Source: a virus. From it: DNA of 64,000 nucleotides. Made by a program: the position numbers and the translations under genes. The stretch lies in IMG/VR virus record IMGVR_UViG_3300038722_000002, positions 1 through 64,000 of that record. One strand, written 5' to 3'. Positions 42,591 to 50,696 of this stretch are shown piece by piece (the first letter of the stretch is position 1; the number at the start of each line of letters is the position of its first letter). The notes under the pieces were generated by a model. That model was given only the letters and a program-made list of their open reading frames with translations. It was not told where the DNA came from and made no database searches.

Positions 42591-42866
42591 GTGTATTTTA
42601 AAAAGAAACCAGACAGGCGTGTAGGGGATCTGTATTGGGAACAGTTATCTATGTGGGATAGATCACCTACTGATGCAGTTGACATGTACAGCGAAGATGG
42701 GTTTCACTTCGAGCTTAGGTTAATTACAGAGGTGAGGAGTGCTACGGGTTGGAGTAATAGGTTTGTGATGTGGGATGAGTTAACATCTGAGCAGATAGAG
42801 GGGCTTGTACCTCAAGAAGGACACAACTGGTCACGGATAATGGGGAACGTAGAGGACTTTAGTTAA
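42591..42866 (+). CDS. Hypothetical protein, 91 aa, GTG start
   Basis: The GTG at 42591 follows AAGGAG by 6 bases; an in-frame TTG at 42516 lies inside the tRNA-like element and is unlikely. The protein (GDLYWEQLSMWDRSPTDAVD, VMWDELTSEQIEGLVPQEGH) is acidic with several tryptophans. No family is recognised. Confidence 0.55.
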   Translation: MYFKKKPDRRVGDLYWEQLSMWDRSPTDAVDMYSEDGFHFELRLITEVRSATGWSNRFVMWDELTSEQIEGLVPQEGHNWSRIMGNVEDFS

Positions 42867-43091
42867 ATGACAAAACTGATAAAACCACACGAGGCGTGGA
42901 AAGAGGTTGTCCACACCGCTAGGGATAATATCGATAACCTTAACGACTTCAAGGAAGATACAGCAATCGTATGGGCTGACAAGGAGTTGCAGAACTATAA
43001 GAGGGCTATGATGGCCTTGGCTACAAGGAGTAACTCACAGGATGATCTATCCTTGATAGACACAATGGTAAGACGGGCGGAGGCACAATGA
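42867..43091 (+). CDS. Hypothetical helical protein, 74 aa
   Basis: It starts immediately after the previous stop and overlaps the next start (ATGA). The protein (KPHEAWKEVVHTARDNIDNL) is mostly helical and charged. No family is recognised. Confidence 0.55.
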   Translation: MTKLIKPHEAWKEVVHTARDNIDNLNDFKEDTAIVWADKELQNYKRAMMALATRSNSQDDLSLIDTMVRRAEAQ

Positions 43092-43264
43092 GCGCACTAA
43101 GAACTAAAGAAGTAGTCCCCCTAGTAGAAGAAGCTCACAACCGAGGACTATCACTATCAAGGTCTAATGACCTAGATACACATTCCTACTTACTAATTGG
43201 ACTCTTTGAAATAATCTCTGAGATGAGGGATGAGATCGATTTACTACAGGAGAAATCAAAATGA
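43088..43264 (+). CDS. Small protein, 58 aa
   Basis: The ATG at 43088 is in ATGA with the upstream stop, and the end overlaps the next ATG. The product (VVPLVEEAHNRGLSLSRSND, then LLIGLFEIISEMRDEIDLLQ) is helical. The coupling on both sides supports it. No family is recognised. Confidence 0.55.
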   Translation: MSALRTKEVVPLVEEAHNRGLSLSRSNDLDTHSYLLIGLFEIISEMRDEIDLLQEKSK

Positions 43265-43455
43265 CATATTTCACAATGAGCACATTCAGATCGAAGGAAG
43301 ACCTGTACAAAGCCAAGGCAGAGTACCTAGAGAGCGCCCTCAAGCAGATCGTTGATGCACACCAGCTTGATGACTCCGTGTGGAAGGAGGATGATTTGTG
43401 GTGTACTGATCAATCGGAAGGGGAGTATCCCTTAGTGTGGGGTGAGTTGAAATGA
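43261..43455 (+). CDS. Small helical protein, 64 aa
   Basis: It has GGAGAAATC before the ATG and overlaps both neighbours by four bases. The sequence (SKEDLYKAKAEYLESALKQI) is helical, with an acidic tryptophan-rich end. No family is recognised. Confidence 0.55.
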   Translation: MTYFTMSTFRSKEDLYKAKAEYLESALKQIVDAHQLDDSVWKEDDLWCTDQSEGEYPLVWGELK

Positions 43456-43535
43456 GTAGTGACAATACACATAAGGTGCTTGCAAGAGAGACACCAACTA
43501 TGTATAATGACCCCTTGGGTTGTTTAACTAAATGA
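43452..43535 (+). CDS. Very small protein, 27 aa
   Basis: The ATG at 43452 overlaps the previous stop and the frame ends at TGA 43533-43535. Coupled translation makes it plausible, but the peptide is too short to judge by content. Confidence 0.35.
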   Translation: MSSDNTHKVLARETPTMYNDPLGCLTK

Positions 43536-43536
43536 C

Positions 43537-43573
43537 GGCAAAGTAAAAAGTTTCCGAGGCTTCCCTCTTTGCC
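43537..43573 (+). repeat. Hairpin in an intergenic leader
   Basis: GGCAAAG at 43537-43543 pairs with CTTTGCC at 43567-43573. The loop contains GTTTCCGAGGCTTCCCTC, which resembles GTTTCGGCAAGGTTTCCCTC at 40712-40731 in the other non-coding stretch. It lies in the leader of the gene at 43599 and has no T run. Confidence 0.4.
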
Positions 43574-43598
43574 AGAAGACTACACATAAGGAGAACAA

Positions 43599-43754
43599 AT
43601 GATATCAGAAGTAACAATCTCAACTGAGAAACTAGAATATTTATATCAACGAGATCAATTACTATCAGCACTAGAAGCAGCAGGTGTAGATAATTGGGAA
43701 GGATATGACTGTGTAATAGAATCACTACTACAACAATGGAGAGAAGAAGTTTGA
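43599..43754 (+). CDS. Small acidic helical protein, 51 aa
   Basis: The ATG at 43599 follows AAGGAGAAC. The product (EKLEYLYQRDQLLSALEAAG, VDNWEGYDCVIESLLQQW) resembles small phage proteins of this type, in which VDNWEGY is a common piece. Its end precedes the redoxin gene. Function unknown. Confidence 0.65.
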   Translation: MISEVTISTEKLEYLYQRDQLLSALEAAGVDNWEGYDCVIESLLQQWREEV

Positions 43755-43771
43755 TTGAAGAACAACAAGAT

Positions 43772-44026
43772 ATGTTTAAGAAAGAAGTAACAGTGTTCAC
43801 AAGTGGTTGGTGTACTAACTGTAAGCCCGTCAAGCACTATCTAAGCCTCTTAGAACAAGAAGGGGTGGTAAGTGTAGAGTATGCCGATGTAGACGCTCTA
43901 ACGGCCTCTCAGCAGTCTCTAAAAGAACAACACAATATACTGAGTATTCCAGTAGTCGTCTATGGAGATAAGACACTGATTGGAAGTAAGACTAAGCAAG
44001 AGATTATGACTTTTCTGGAGGTTTAA
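43772..44026 (+). CDS. Thioredoxin/glutaredoxin-like protein
   Basis: The protein has VTVFTSGWCTNCKPVKHYLS with a CTNC active site and cis-proline SIPVVVYG, the marks of the thioredoxin fold. It lies just before nrdA, so it probably supplies electrons to ribonucleotide reductase. The start is uncertain: ATG at 43772 keeps the domain intact, and ATG at 43736 would overlap the previous gene; neither has a good ribosome binding site. The end overlaps the nrdA start by one base. Confidence 0.82.
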   Translation: MFKKEVTVFTSGWCTNCKPVKHYLSLLEQEGVVSVEYADVDALTASQQSLKEQHNILSIPVVVYGDKTLIGSKTKQEIMTFLEV

Positions 44027-45819
44027 TGACTATAGAAGAATATAACGGTATCACTATTGATTATTCAAGAGATGCCGACCTTCCCGAACAAGGCAAGGTG
44101 ATGTTGACAAAGAAAGGGTTTTACAAGAAAGACTATGAGGACTCCCCACAACAGGGATTCGCCAGAGCAGCTAACTGTTTCAGCTTCGGGGATAAAGCAT
44201 TTGCACAACGAATGTACGATTACATGAGTAAGTTGTGGTTTACCAACGCTAGTCCCGTACTATCTAACGCAATAGACTTCACATGGCCTGAGAATCTAAG
44301 CTTTGACGAGGCTGCTGAGTGGTTGGAAGGTAATATTACACCTGATGGACTACCTATCTCCTGCTTCCTTCCAGATATTCCTGACACTAAGGAGGGGCTT
44401 GTATCGACGGCAGCGGAGGTTAAGTGGTTATCTATGATGGGTGGTGGTGTAGGTGTGTATGCAGGAATGCGCTCACCTGACGAGAAGTCCACTGGTGTAA
44501 TGGCACACATGAAAGAATATGATGCTATCGCCTTAGCCTATAAGCAGACTGAATCACGGCGGGGGAGTATCGCAGCATATTTAGATATAGATCATCCTGA
44601 GATCATATCCTTCCTAGAGATGCGTAATCCTGTAGGAGGGGAGATTAATAAGAAATGCTTCAACCTTAACAATGGTGTCAATATTCCAGACTCCTTCATG
44701 GAAGCCGTAATAGCAGGAGATACTTACCCACTTATTGATCCTAAACATGGGGACACAGGTCGTGAGTTAGATGCGCGTGAAGTATGGGAGAAGCTGCTGG
44801 AGCTGCGTAAGGAGACAGGTGAGCCGTATATCATGTGGAAGGATACAGTTAACCGTATGCTACCTGAGTGGATCACACGTCCTTTGTATAAGGTTAAGCA
44901 AAGTAATTTATGTAGTGAAATAACCTTAATGACATCTAAGAAGCGAACAGCGGTATGTTGCCTTAGTTCTCTGAATCTTGAGAAATATGAAGAGTGGAAA
45001 GACACAACTATCGTGGAAGACTTGATTCGTTACTTAGATAATGTTTTAGAGTATTTTATCCGCTTGGCACCACCTGAACTACATAGGGCTGTGAACTCAG
45101 CTAAGAAAGAGAGAGCTATAGGACTAGGTACACTAGGGTTTCATGCTTATTTACAAAGCAAGATGATCTCGTATCAGTCGGGTGGATTGAACAGTGCATC
45201 GCATGAGAATCACAGGTTATTTAACCTTATCAAGACGCGAGCAATTGCAGGGTCTAGGCAGTTAGCCAAGGAACGCGGAGAGGCAAGGGACGTAGAGGGT
45301 TCAGGTATGCGTAATAGTCATCTATTAGCCGTAGCACCTAACGCAAGCTCTAGTAGTATTGCAGGGACAAGTCCGAGTATCGAGCTATGGTCAGCCAACG
45401 CATTTAATGCTCAAGGACGTGCGGGTAGTTTCCTGATCAAGAATAAGTATCTTGAAAAATACCTAGAAGGTGTAGGTAAGAACACCAAGGAGGTATGGAG
45501 TAGCATTATCGCCAATGAAGGAAGTGTGTACCACTTAGATTTCATCCCAGATGATGTTAAAGAAGTGTTTGCTACGTCCAAAGAAGTTGATCCTATGTGG
45601 GTTATCGAACACGCAGGTATACGGGCACCATTAGTATGCCAAGCTGTTAGTAATAATTTAACGGTGCCTTCTAATATCACCAAACAACGGATGTCGGACA
45701 TCCATATGAAGGCTTGGCGTAAAGGGGTTAAGACGTTATATTATTGCCGTAGTGAAGAAGCAATGAAGGCTTCCGTAGGTAGTAGTTATGAAAGTGAATG
45801 TTTAAGTTGTGAAGGGTAA
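44026..45819 (+). CDS. nrdA: Ribonucleoside-diphosphate reductase large subunit (class Ia)
   Basis: NrdA reduces ribonucleotides to deoxyribonucleotides. The 597-aa protein has Cys113 in PISCFL, NLCSEITL (active-site Asn, Cys, Glu), AVCCLSSLNL with the second redox cysteine, and a C-terminal CLSCEG that hands electrons in from the redoxin. At under 600 residues it lacks the N-terminal ATP cone that gives overall allosteric control in host enzymes. The ATG follows GGAGG. nrdB follows 10 bases downstream. Confidence 0.93.
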   Translation: MTIEEYNGITIDYSRDADLPEQGKVMLTKKGFYKKDYEDSPQQGFARAANCFSFGDKAFAQRMYDYMSKLWFTNASPVLSNAIDFTWPENLSFDEAAEWLEGNITPDGLPISCFLPDIPDTKEGLVSTAAEVKWLSMMGGGVGVYAGMRSPDEKSTGVMAHMKEYDAIALAYKQTESRRGSIAAYLDIDHPEIISFLEMRNPVGGEINKKCFNLNNGVNIPDSFMEAVIAGDTYPLIDPKHGDTGRELDAREVWEKLLELRKETGEPYIMWKDTVNRMLPEWITRPLYKVKQSNLCSEITLMTSKKRTAVCCLSSLNLEKYEEWKDTTIVEDLIRYLDNVLEYFIRLAPPELHRAVNSAKKERAIGLGTLGFHAYLQSKMISYQSGGLNSASHENHRLFNLIKTRAIAGSRQLAKERGEARDVEGSGMRNSHLLAVAPNASSSSIAGTSPSIELWSANAFNAQGRAGSFLIKNKYLEKYLEGVGKNTKEVWSSIIANEGSVYHLDFIPDDVKEVFATSKEVDPMWVIEHAGIRAPLVCQAVSNNLTVPSNITKQRMSDIHMKAWRKGVKTLYYCRSEEAMKASVGSSYESECLSCEG

Positions 45820-45829
45820 GGAGAATTAA

Positions 45830-46840
45830 TTGTCAGTATTTGAAAGATCGAAGGCGTATAAGCCTTTTAAATTCCCTAAGTTGGTTGAAGAGGAGAAGAA
45901 GCATAGGATTGATATGTATTGGCATGAGAATCAGACAGACTTATCTGATGATTTACGTCAATATCACAGCAAAGAGGGTTTGAAGACGGAGAATGTCAGC
46001 CATGAGCGACACAAACTCCTACTAGAAAAACTACTCCCCTTGTTTACAGCATCCGATACAAGCGTCTCGGAGGGGTATGCAAAACTACTACCTCACGCAA
46101 ATAATAATGAGATACGTGGGTTACTATTCACGCAAGGCGCAAGAGAGGTGACACATTATCGTGGGTACGCTCTAGCTAATGAGACTTTCGGGTTTCCTGA
46201 GTCTAGCTGGGAAGAGTTCCATGAGTACAAGGAGATGCAAGATAAAGTGGATCTCATGTTAGCCGACGTGGGGGATTTATCTAACAAGCTTAACTGGTGT
46301 AAGCAATTGGCGGTTGTATTACTAGGTGAAGGTATATCACTGTTTGGTAGCTTCTGTCCTCTCTTGAACCTGAAACGATCAGGGCTATGTGTAGGTTTTA
46401 ATGATATTAACCAGTGGAGCCTCATAGATGAAGCTCACCACATCAGTAATAATATCTACATTCTACGACAAGCATGGTTGGAGTTATCTAACGAGGAAAG
46501 AGATGAACTATGTACTTTCATTCTTGAATGTTCTCAAAGGTATGTTGATGCAGAACACCGTTTCATTGAGTTGATCTTTGAAGATGGGCCACTGGAAGAC
46601 TTAACTGAGGCGCAACTGAAAGGGTACATTACGTATTTAGGTAAGCATTGGTTACGTGAGCTAGGGTTGATCGGATCGTTGGATGTCCCTGAGAATACGA
46701 TTGAATGGATGGACTGGATGCTATCAGGTGTTAAGCATGATAACTTCTTTGAGAAGAAGGTTACATCCTACTCTCATAATGGACTACAAGGCGATGTCGA
46801 TTATACAAAGTATCTAGGAGATGAACTAAATGACTATTAA
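45830..46840 (+). CDS. nrdB: Ribonucleoside-diphosphate reductase small subunit
   Basis: The start is TTG at 45830, with AAGGAG upstream. The di-iron ligands are Asp76 (TASDTSV), Glu106 and His109 (REVTHYRGY), Glu in LLGEGISLFG and Glu/His in DEAHH; Tyr113, seven residues after Glu106, matches the radical tyrosine (E. coli Tyr122). It makes the radical used by NrdA. It shares 11 bases with the next gene. Confidence 0.93.
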   Translation: MSVFERSKAYKPFKFPKLVEEEKKHRIDMYWHENQTDLSDDLRQYHSKEGLKTENVSHERHKLLLEKLLPLFTASDTSVSEGYAKLLPHANNNEIRGLLFTQGAREVTHYRGYALANETFGFPESSWEEFHEYKEMQDKVDLMLADVGDLSNKLNWCKQLAVVLLGEGISLFGSFCPLLNLKRSGLCVGFNDINQWSLIDEAHHISNNIYILRQAWLELSNEERDELCTFILECSQRYVDAEHRFIELIFEDGPLEDLTEAQLKGYITYLGKHWLRELGLIGSLDVPENTIEWMDWMLSGVKHDNFFEKKVTSYSHNGLQGDVDYTKYLGDELNDY

Positions 46841-47075
46841 GATTACACAGAAAGGCTCTACTGTTTCCTTATCAGGAGACATTAAAGTTATGAAACAAGT
46901 GATAGCTGCTTCAAGTCACATTCAAGGTGATGTATTTAACGGGTGTGAGCTGCATTATGACGATCCACTACACCCTGATAATTGTTGCGGAACATTGGAG
47001 CAAATAATCTCAGATGTAGATGTGTCAGATAACAAAGTGGTTGTACATTGCGACTTTAAACCTACAGGGGAGTAA
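46830..47075 (+). CDS. Hypothetical protein, 81 aa
   Basis: The ATG lies in the end of nrdB with AGGAG upstream. The protein (KGSTVSLSGDIKVMKQVIAA) is a small alpha/beta protein with DNCCGTLEQIISDVDV in the middle. No family is recognised. Confidence 0.55.
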   Translation: MTIKITQKGSTVSLSGDIKVMKQVIAASSHIQGDVFNGCELHYDDPLHPDNCCGTLEQIISDVDVSDNKVVVHCDFKPTGE

Positions 47076-47084
47076 CGAACAAGG

Positions 47085-47561
47085 ATGACATATAAGTGCT
47101 TTAACTTTGAGATCGAAGAATTAGTAAGTCAAGCAACTTACAATTCATTTATTGACATGTTTGGTGTTGATATAGGGGAAGAGTTCATGTGGAGGTTGTT
47201 TGATGACAACTTCCTTGAAGCACTCGACGCCTTACGGGATAAATATGGCCCTATTACAATCAACGATTGGTGTTGGGGAGGAAGTTATGACCAATCAGGA
47301 CTAAGGACAACTTTCTCGCAGTATTACAGCAAAGGGAGTATGCACAGTTGGGCATGTGCTGTGGATATGAAGTTTGGTAATTTCACAGCACCAGACATAC
47401 AAAAACTATTAGAGGAGTTGACGGTAGACGATGAATATGGCGATATTATCCTTGAAGGTATTACAAGGGTGGAACGTGGCACACCTACATGGACTCATGT
47501 TGACAATAAAGATGTGTCTAAGGATACATTAGAAGAAGGTTTGTATTTCTTTAATCCATAA
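47085..47561 (+). CDS. M15-like peptidase, candidate endolysin
   Basis: The 158-aa protein has SGLRTTFSQYYSKGSMHSWA and CAVDMKFG: this fits the M15/VanY motif SxHxxGxAxD (Ser85, His87, Asp94), with the Gly replaced by Ala90. The later WTHVD (His138, Asp140) supplies the last zinc ligand. Such peptidases cut peptidoglycan cross-links and serve as endolysins in some phages. It lies far from the lysis cassette at 5.5-7.2 kb, so it may have another role. The Gly to Ala change could affect activity. Confidence 0.65.
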   Translation: MTYKCFNFEIEELVSQATYNSFIDMFGVDIGEEFMWRLFDDNFLEALDALRDKYGPITINDWCWGGSYDQSGLRTTFSQYYSKGSMHSWACAVDMKFGNFTAPDIQKLLEELTVDDEYGDIILEGITRVERGTPTWTHVDNKDVSKDTLEEGLYFFNP

Positions 47562-47572
47562 GGAGAAGTAGT

Positions 47573-48328
47573 TTGGGAAAGCAAGATAAGCATTGTAATC
47601 AACGATCTAATAAACGTAAAGATAAACAGCGCAAAGGTGAACGTGAGATACGCGAGAAGTTTGTAGAGGAGAGGGTACATCGTGCGCCACCAATATTGGC
47701 GAAGACACAGAACCAACGTAAGTATATGCAGGTACTTCGTACAGAGAAGTTAATTGTATGTCGTGGAAGTGCGGGTGTGGGCAAGAGCTTTCTAAGTAGT
47801 GCTTTAGCAGGGGACGCCCTATTGCGCGGCGACATTAGTAAAGTGATTGTTTGCCGTCCCAATGTAGCTATGGGGGAGAGTATTGGGTATAGAAAGGGTT
47901 CTGACGAAGACAAATTATTTCCTTTTGTCCGCCCAATGCTAGATACGCTCAAGAAACGTATGGGTTCGGGTAGTTATGAAGTCGCTATAGCTAGTAAGCA
48001 GATCGAGATCCAAGCACTAGACGCCATACGAGGGATGTCTTTTGATGGTAACGTGGTAATACTGTGTGATGAGATGTCTAACTCAACACCTGCGGAAATC
48101 CGTAGTGTAGTAACTCGCCTCGGTGAGCAAGCCCAGATGGTCATTATGGGCGACCCCACACAGACAGATATACGAGGAGAGAATGGACTGGACTATATCT
48201 GTGGTCTAATAGAGAAATACGACATCCCCGATTCAGCTATTGTAGAGTTCACTTCTGCAGATATTGTACGTTCAGGTATTGCTAAGGCGTTTGTTACAGC
48301 CTTCGAGAAGGAGGGTGTTAATGGCTAA
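47573..48328 (+). CDS. phoH: PhoH-like ATPase
   Basis: The start is TTG at 47573 after AGGAGAAG. A basic N-terminal region (NQRSNKRKDKQRKG) precedes the ATPase domain: Walker A GSAGVGKS (residues 65-72), SKVIVCRPNVAMGESIGYRK, Walker B VVILCDE and GDPTQTD. PhoH family proteins are ATP-dependent, RNA-binding proteins common in lytic phages. The downstream HNH gene starts within its end. Confidence 0.9.
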   Translation: MGKQDKHCNQRSNKRKDKQRKGEREIREKFVEERVHRAPPILAKTQNQRKYMQVLRTEKLIVCRGSAGVGKSFLSSALAGDALLRGDISKVIVCRPNVAMGESIGYRKGSDEDKLFPFVRPMLDTLKKRMGSGSYEVAIASKQIEIQALDAIRGMSFDGNVVILCDEMSNSTPAEIRSVVTRLGEQAQMVIMGDPTQTDIRGENGLDYICGLIEKYDIPDSAIVEFTSADIVRSGIAKAFVTAFEKEGVNG

Positions 48329-49085
48329 GAAACTAGACATACGTTCTGGGGATGTATTTGGGGATTATACCGTAGTCACTGAAGTACCCAAAACCCAACA
48401 GAACCAGAGGAGGTTTCTACTTCGTTGTGTTTGCGGTACAGAGAAAGAATTGGATCTCCCCTCTTTTAAGTACAATAATAGTGGGTGTGGGTGCCGTAGC
48501 ACAGATAAGATGGTAGCGTCAAAACTGAAGAGGGAGGATTTTCATGGTATGACAGGAAGCCCCGAATACAGGTCTTGGGCACGAATCAAGAGTCGGTGCT
48601 TCAATCCTAATAGTGCTGATTTTCCTGACTACGGGGGCAGGGGTATCACTATGTCCCAAGAGTGGCGGGATAGTTTCCCCAAGTTCTACGAACACATCGG
48701 CCCCAAGCCTTCCGATGGTAAGAGATACAGTGTAGACAGGGTAGACAACACCAAAGGATATGTACCTGATAATGTCAGGTGGGCTACGGACGCACAGCAG
48801 GCACGAAACCAGAACGGGAGGTCGAAAGCAAACACTACAGGGGTTACAGGTGTTTACTGGGACACTAAAGTACACCCGACTGGCAGGGATTCTACTCGGT
48901 ACGCCGTAGCGCAATGGGTATCTCTGGAGGGAGTCCGTAAGAAGAAATGCTTCTCGGTCAAAAAACTCGGAGAAGAACTAGCCTTCTTAGCAGCCTGCGA
49001 ATGCCGAGATAAGCAAATGACCTTGCTAAACTTACAAGGGGCAGGTTATACTGACCAGCACCTTAACAATAGGAGTTATACATGA
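48321..49085 (+). CDS. HNH/AP2-type homing endonuclease
   Basis: The ATG at 48321 overlaps the phoH stop and follows GGAGG. The 254-aa protein has a zinc finger (RCVCGTEKELDLPSF, CGC, residues 35-58), an HNH core (RYSVDRVDNTKGYVPDNVRW, residues 135-155) and an AP2-like DNA-binding domain (TGVTGVYWD and on, about 172-225). This matches free-standing homing endonucleases. It sits at the 3' end of phoH without breaking it. Confidence 0.8.
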   Translation: MAKKLDIRSGDVFGDYTVVTEVPKTQQNQRRFLLRCVCGTEKELDLPSFKYNNSGCGCRSTDKMVASKLKREDFHGMTGSPEYRSWARIKSRCFNPNSADFPDYGGRGITMSQEWRDSFPKFYEHIGPKPSDGKRYSVDRVDNTKGYVPDNVRWATDAQQARNQNGRSKANTTGVTGVYWDTKVHPTGRDSTRYAVAQWVSLEGVRKKKCFSVKKLGEELAFLAACECRDKQMTLLNLQGAGYTDQHLNNRSYT

Positions 49086-49369
49086 CAGGTGAAGTTGTAG
49101 GATTGAACGGTAAGACTTTCTCCCCAGAGGAGCAAATTAAACCTAACGAAAACTTAATCAATGTGTTAGAGTCCTACCTAGAAGATGCTAAATCGGGTAA
49201 ACTACAAGGATTCATAGGTGTAGGGAGGTGGCCTGATTCACAAAGCTACCCTCTCATCTTAGCAGGAGCGTTTGACGGAAACTCTCCGTACATCCTACTG
49301 GAAGCACTTAACGACCTAAAAGAACAAGTTAGGTTTCAGATGCTATACCCAGAGGAGATAGGTGAATGA
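49082..49369 (+). CDS. Hypothetical protein, 95 aa
   Basis: It overlaps the HNH gene by four bases. The protein has PNENLINVLESYLEDAKSGK and LQGFIGVGRWPDSQSYPLIL followed by AGAFDGN, a pattern found in small phage proteins of unknown role. No motif is seen. Confidence 0.6.
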   Translation: MTGEVVGLNGKTFSPEEQIKPNENLINVLESYLEDAKSGKLQGFIGVGRWPDSQSYPLILAGAFDGNSPYILLEALNDLKEQVRFQMLYPEEIGE

Positions 49370-49403
49370 GTTGTTTATTGAAATGTGAGGAGTAATTAAA
49401 TAA

Positions 49404-49715
49404 ATGCAGTATGTAAGGGGTCAGAAGGTGAGAGTCTTATCTGACGGGAAGATTACACTAGGAGAGATAGCATATCATCAACCCACTTGTCTCACATATA
49501 AAGTGAACATTGATGGTATGCTCGTCTCAGTCAACTACGAGGACATAATGAACGATCAGGATGAATCTGTAGCACTAGGTGTCTTGTGGGCACAAGCAAG
49601 GGACGAAGGGTGGCAAGGAATGATGTGTGATGCACAATTAGCTAAATTATTCCTAGACAAATGCGAAAAGGCTGGTATCATCACGCACACATCAAACAAA
49701 GGAGAAGAGAATTGA
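49404..49715 (+). CDS. Hypothetical protein, 103 aa
   Basis: The ATG follows GAGGAG. The N-terminal 45 residues look like a small beta-barrel (QKVRVLSDGKITLGEIAYHQ), the C-terminal half helical (WAQARDEGWQGMMCDAQLAK). Its stop overlaps the TTG of the membrane protein downstream. Confidence 0.55.
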   Translation: MQYVRGQKVRVLSDGKITLGEIAYHQPTCLTYKVNIDGMLVSVNYEDIMNDQDESVALGVLWAQARDEGWQGMMCDAQLAKLFLDKCEKAGIITHTSNKGEEN

Positions 49716-49918
49716 TCTACATGTTACTAGGAGCTATATACTTCATCTTCAACATCATCTCATTATGTACATTCTACAAAGGTATATGTCAAGGAGATAA
49801 TAAACTCAAGGTCTTAATCTTAACATTCGGTAGTGTGTTCTACGGTGTAGATAAACTCGTATTGGCATATTATGGGATTTCAGATTTCATTAAGAAAAAG
49901 CTTGCAAAGTCAGATTAG
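49712..49918 (+). CDS. Small membrane protein, 68 aa
   Basis: The TTG at 49712 with AAGGAG 7 bases upstream is preferred to ATG codons inside the previous gene. The product has two membrane segments (MLLGAIYFIFNIISLCTFY and VLILTFGSVFYGVDKLVLAY). It might alter the host membrane. A terminator follows. Confidence 0.55.
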   Translation: MIYMLLGAIYFIFNIISLCTFYKGICQGDNKLKVLILTFGSVFYGVDKLVLAYYGISDFIKKKLAKSD

Positions 49919-49928
49919 TCTATATATA

Positions 49929-49974
49929 ATCCCCGCATTGATTGTCGAAAGGCAGTTGTGCGGGGATTTTTATT
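49929..49974 (+). terminator. Rho-independent terminator
   Basis: ATCCCCGCA at 49929-49937 pairs with TGCGGGGAT at 49959-49967, followed by TTTTTATT. It ends the operon running from nrdA to the membrane protein. Confidence 0.85.
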
Positions 49975-49998
49975 GTCTGTAATATGAGGAGAGAATGA

Positions 49999-50340
49999 AT
50001 GGAATATAAGAATACACAACATCTACAAGAGATGGATTTAAAGTGCTTTATGTTGAAATTGGGATATAAGCTATACTATTTCAGAAAATCATTTGAGAAT
50101 GTACATGTGTCACATTCTATGGCACCAGCGTTATCCTATAATACAGCAGTGATGTTATATAATACATGTACTTCGTGGTTGTTCGATGATACACTGCAAG
50201 TCAAATACCCGTTCACCAAGGAGGTGTTTGCAGAAGCTAGGTACGAGCGTGTATTCTCCCGTATTTACTTGCAAGGTTGTAAAAACGGTGAGATCAAATG
50301 CACTAAACACCAACTGAGGTTCAACTATGATCAAGTATGA
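49999..50340 (+). CDS. Hypothetical protein, 113 aa
   Basis: The ATG follows GAGGAGAGAATGA. The protein is rich in tyrosine and hydrophobic residues (MLKLGYKLYYFRKSFENVHV) but without a clear membrane segment. It overlaps the next gene by 14 bases. No family is recognised. Confidence 0.55.
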   Translation: MEYKNTQHLQEMDLKCFMLKLGYKLYYFRKSFENVHVSHSMAPALSYNTAVMLYNTCTSWLFDDTLQVKYPFTKEVFAEARYERVFSRIYLQGCKNGEIKCTKHQLRFNYDQV

Positions 50341-50521
50341 CCCTGTAGGCATAGAAACAGTCCGTCAATGTGCGGTGGACAGTTTAAATGAGTTCCACAT
50401 GTACCGAGAAAACTACACAGAAGATACCATGTGTTCTGAATCGTGGTTGGACTTGGGTGGTAAGTTTGTAGCCGATGGTTACTTCTATTTATTTATGAAA
50501 CAGGATGCTACTTATGAATAA
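50327..50521 (+). CDS. Hypothetical protein, 64 aa
   Basis: The start overlaps the previous gene, and the end overlaps the next. The protein (VRQCAVDSLNEFHMYRENYT, GGKFVADGYFYLFMKQ) is acidic. No family is recognised. Confidence 0.5.
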   Translation: MIKYDPVGIETVRQCAVDSLNEFHMYRENYTEDTMCSESWLDLGGKFVADGYFYLFMKQDATYE

Positions 50522-50696
50522 GAAACAATATGTACTATACCTTATCGACAACGCAGTAACGGATTTATTGTATTATGACCGCGAAGAGGATGCTCAGTTG
50601 GGTGTAGGGGAGATTGAACGTATGGTGAAAGAAGGTGAGATTACTTTAGACGAGATGTACAACGCATTTATTCGCTCACTAGGAGAACAAGTATGA
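50514..50696 (+). CDS. Hypothetical protein, 60 aa
   Basis: The ATG at 50514 has AGGA 7 bases upstream; an earlier ATG at 50505 is possible. The protein (VLYLIDNAVTDLLYYDREED) is helical and acidic. Its end overlaps the ligase ATG by 4 bases. Confidence 0.5.
   Translation: MNKKQYVLYLIDNAVTDLLYYDREEDAQLGVGEIERMVKEGEITLDEMYNAFIRSLGEQV

Noticed and set aside
47495-47952. Minus-strand frames opposite phoH
   Set aside because: They are shadows of a clear PhoH gene and lack ribosome binding sites.
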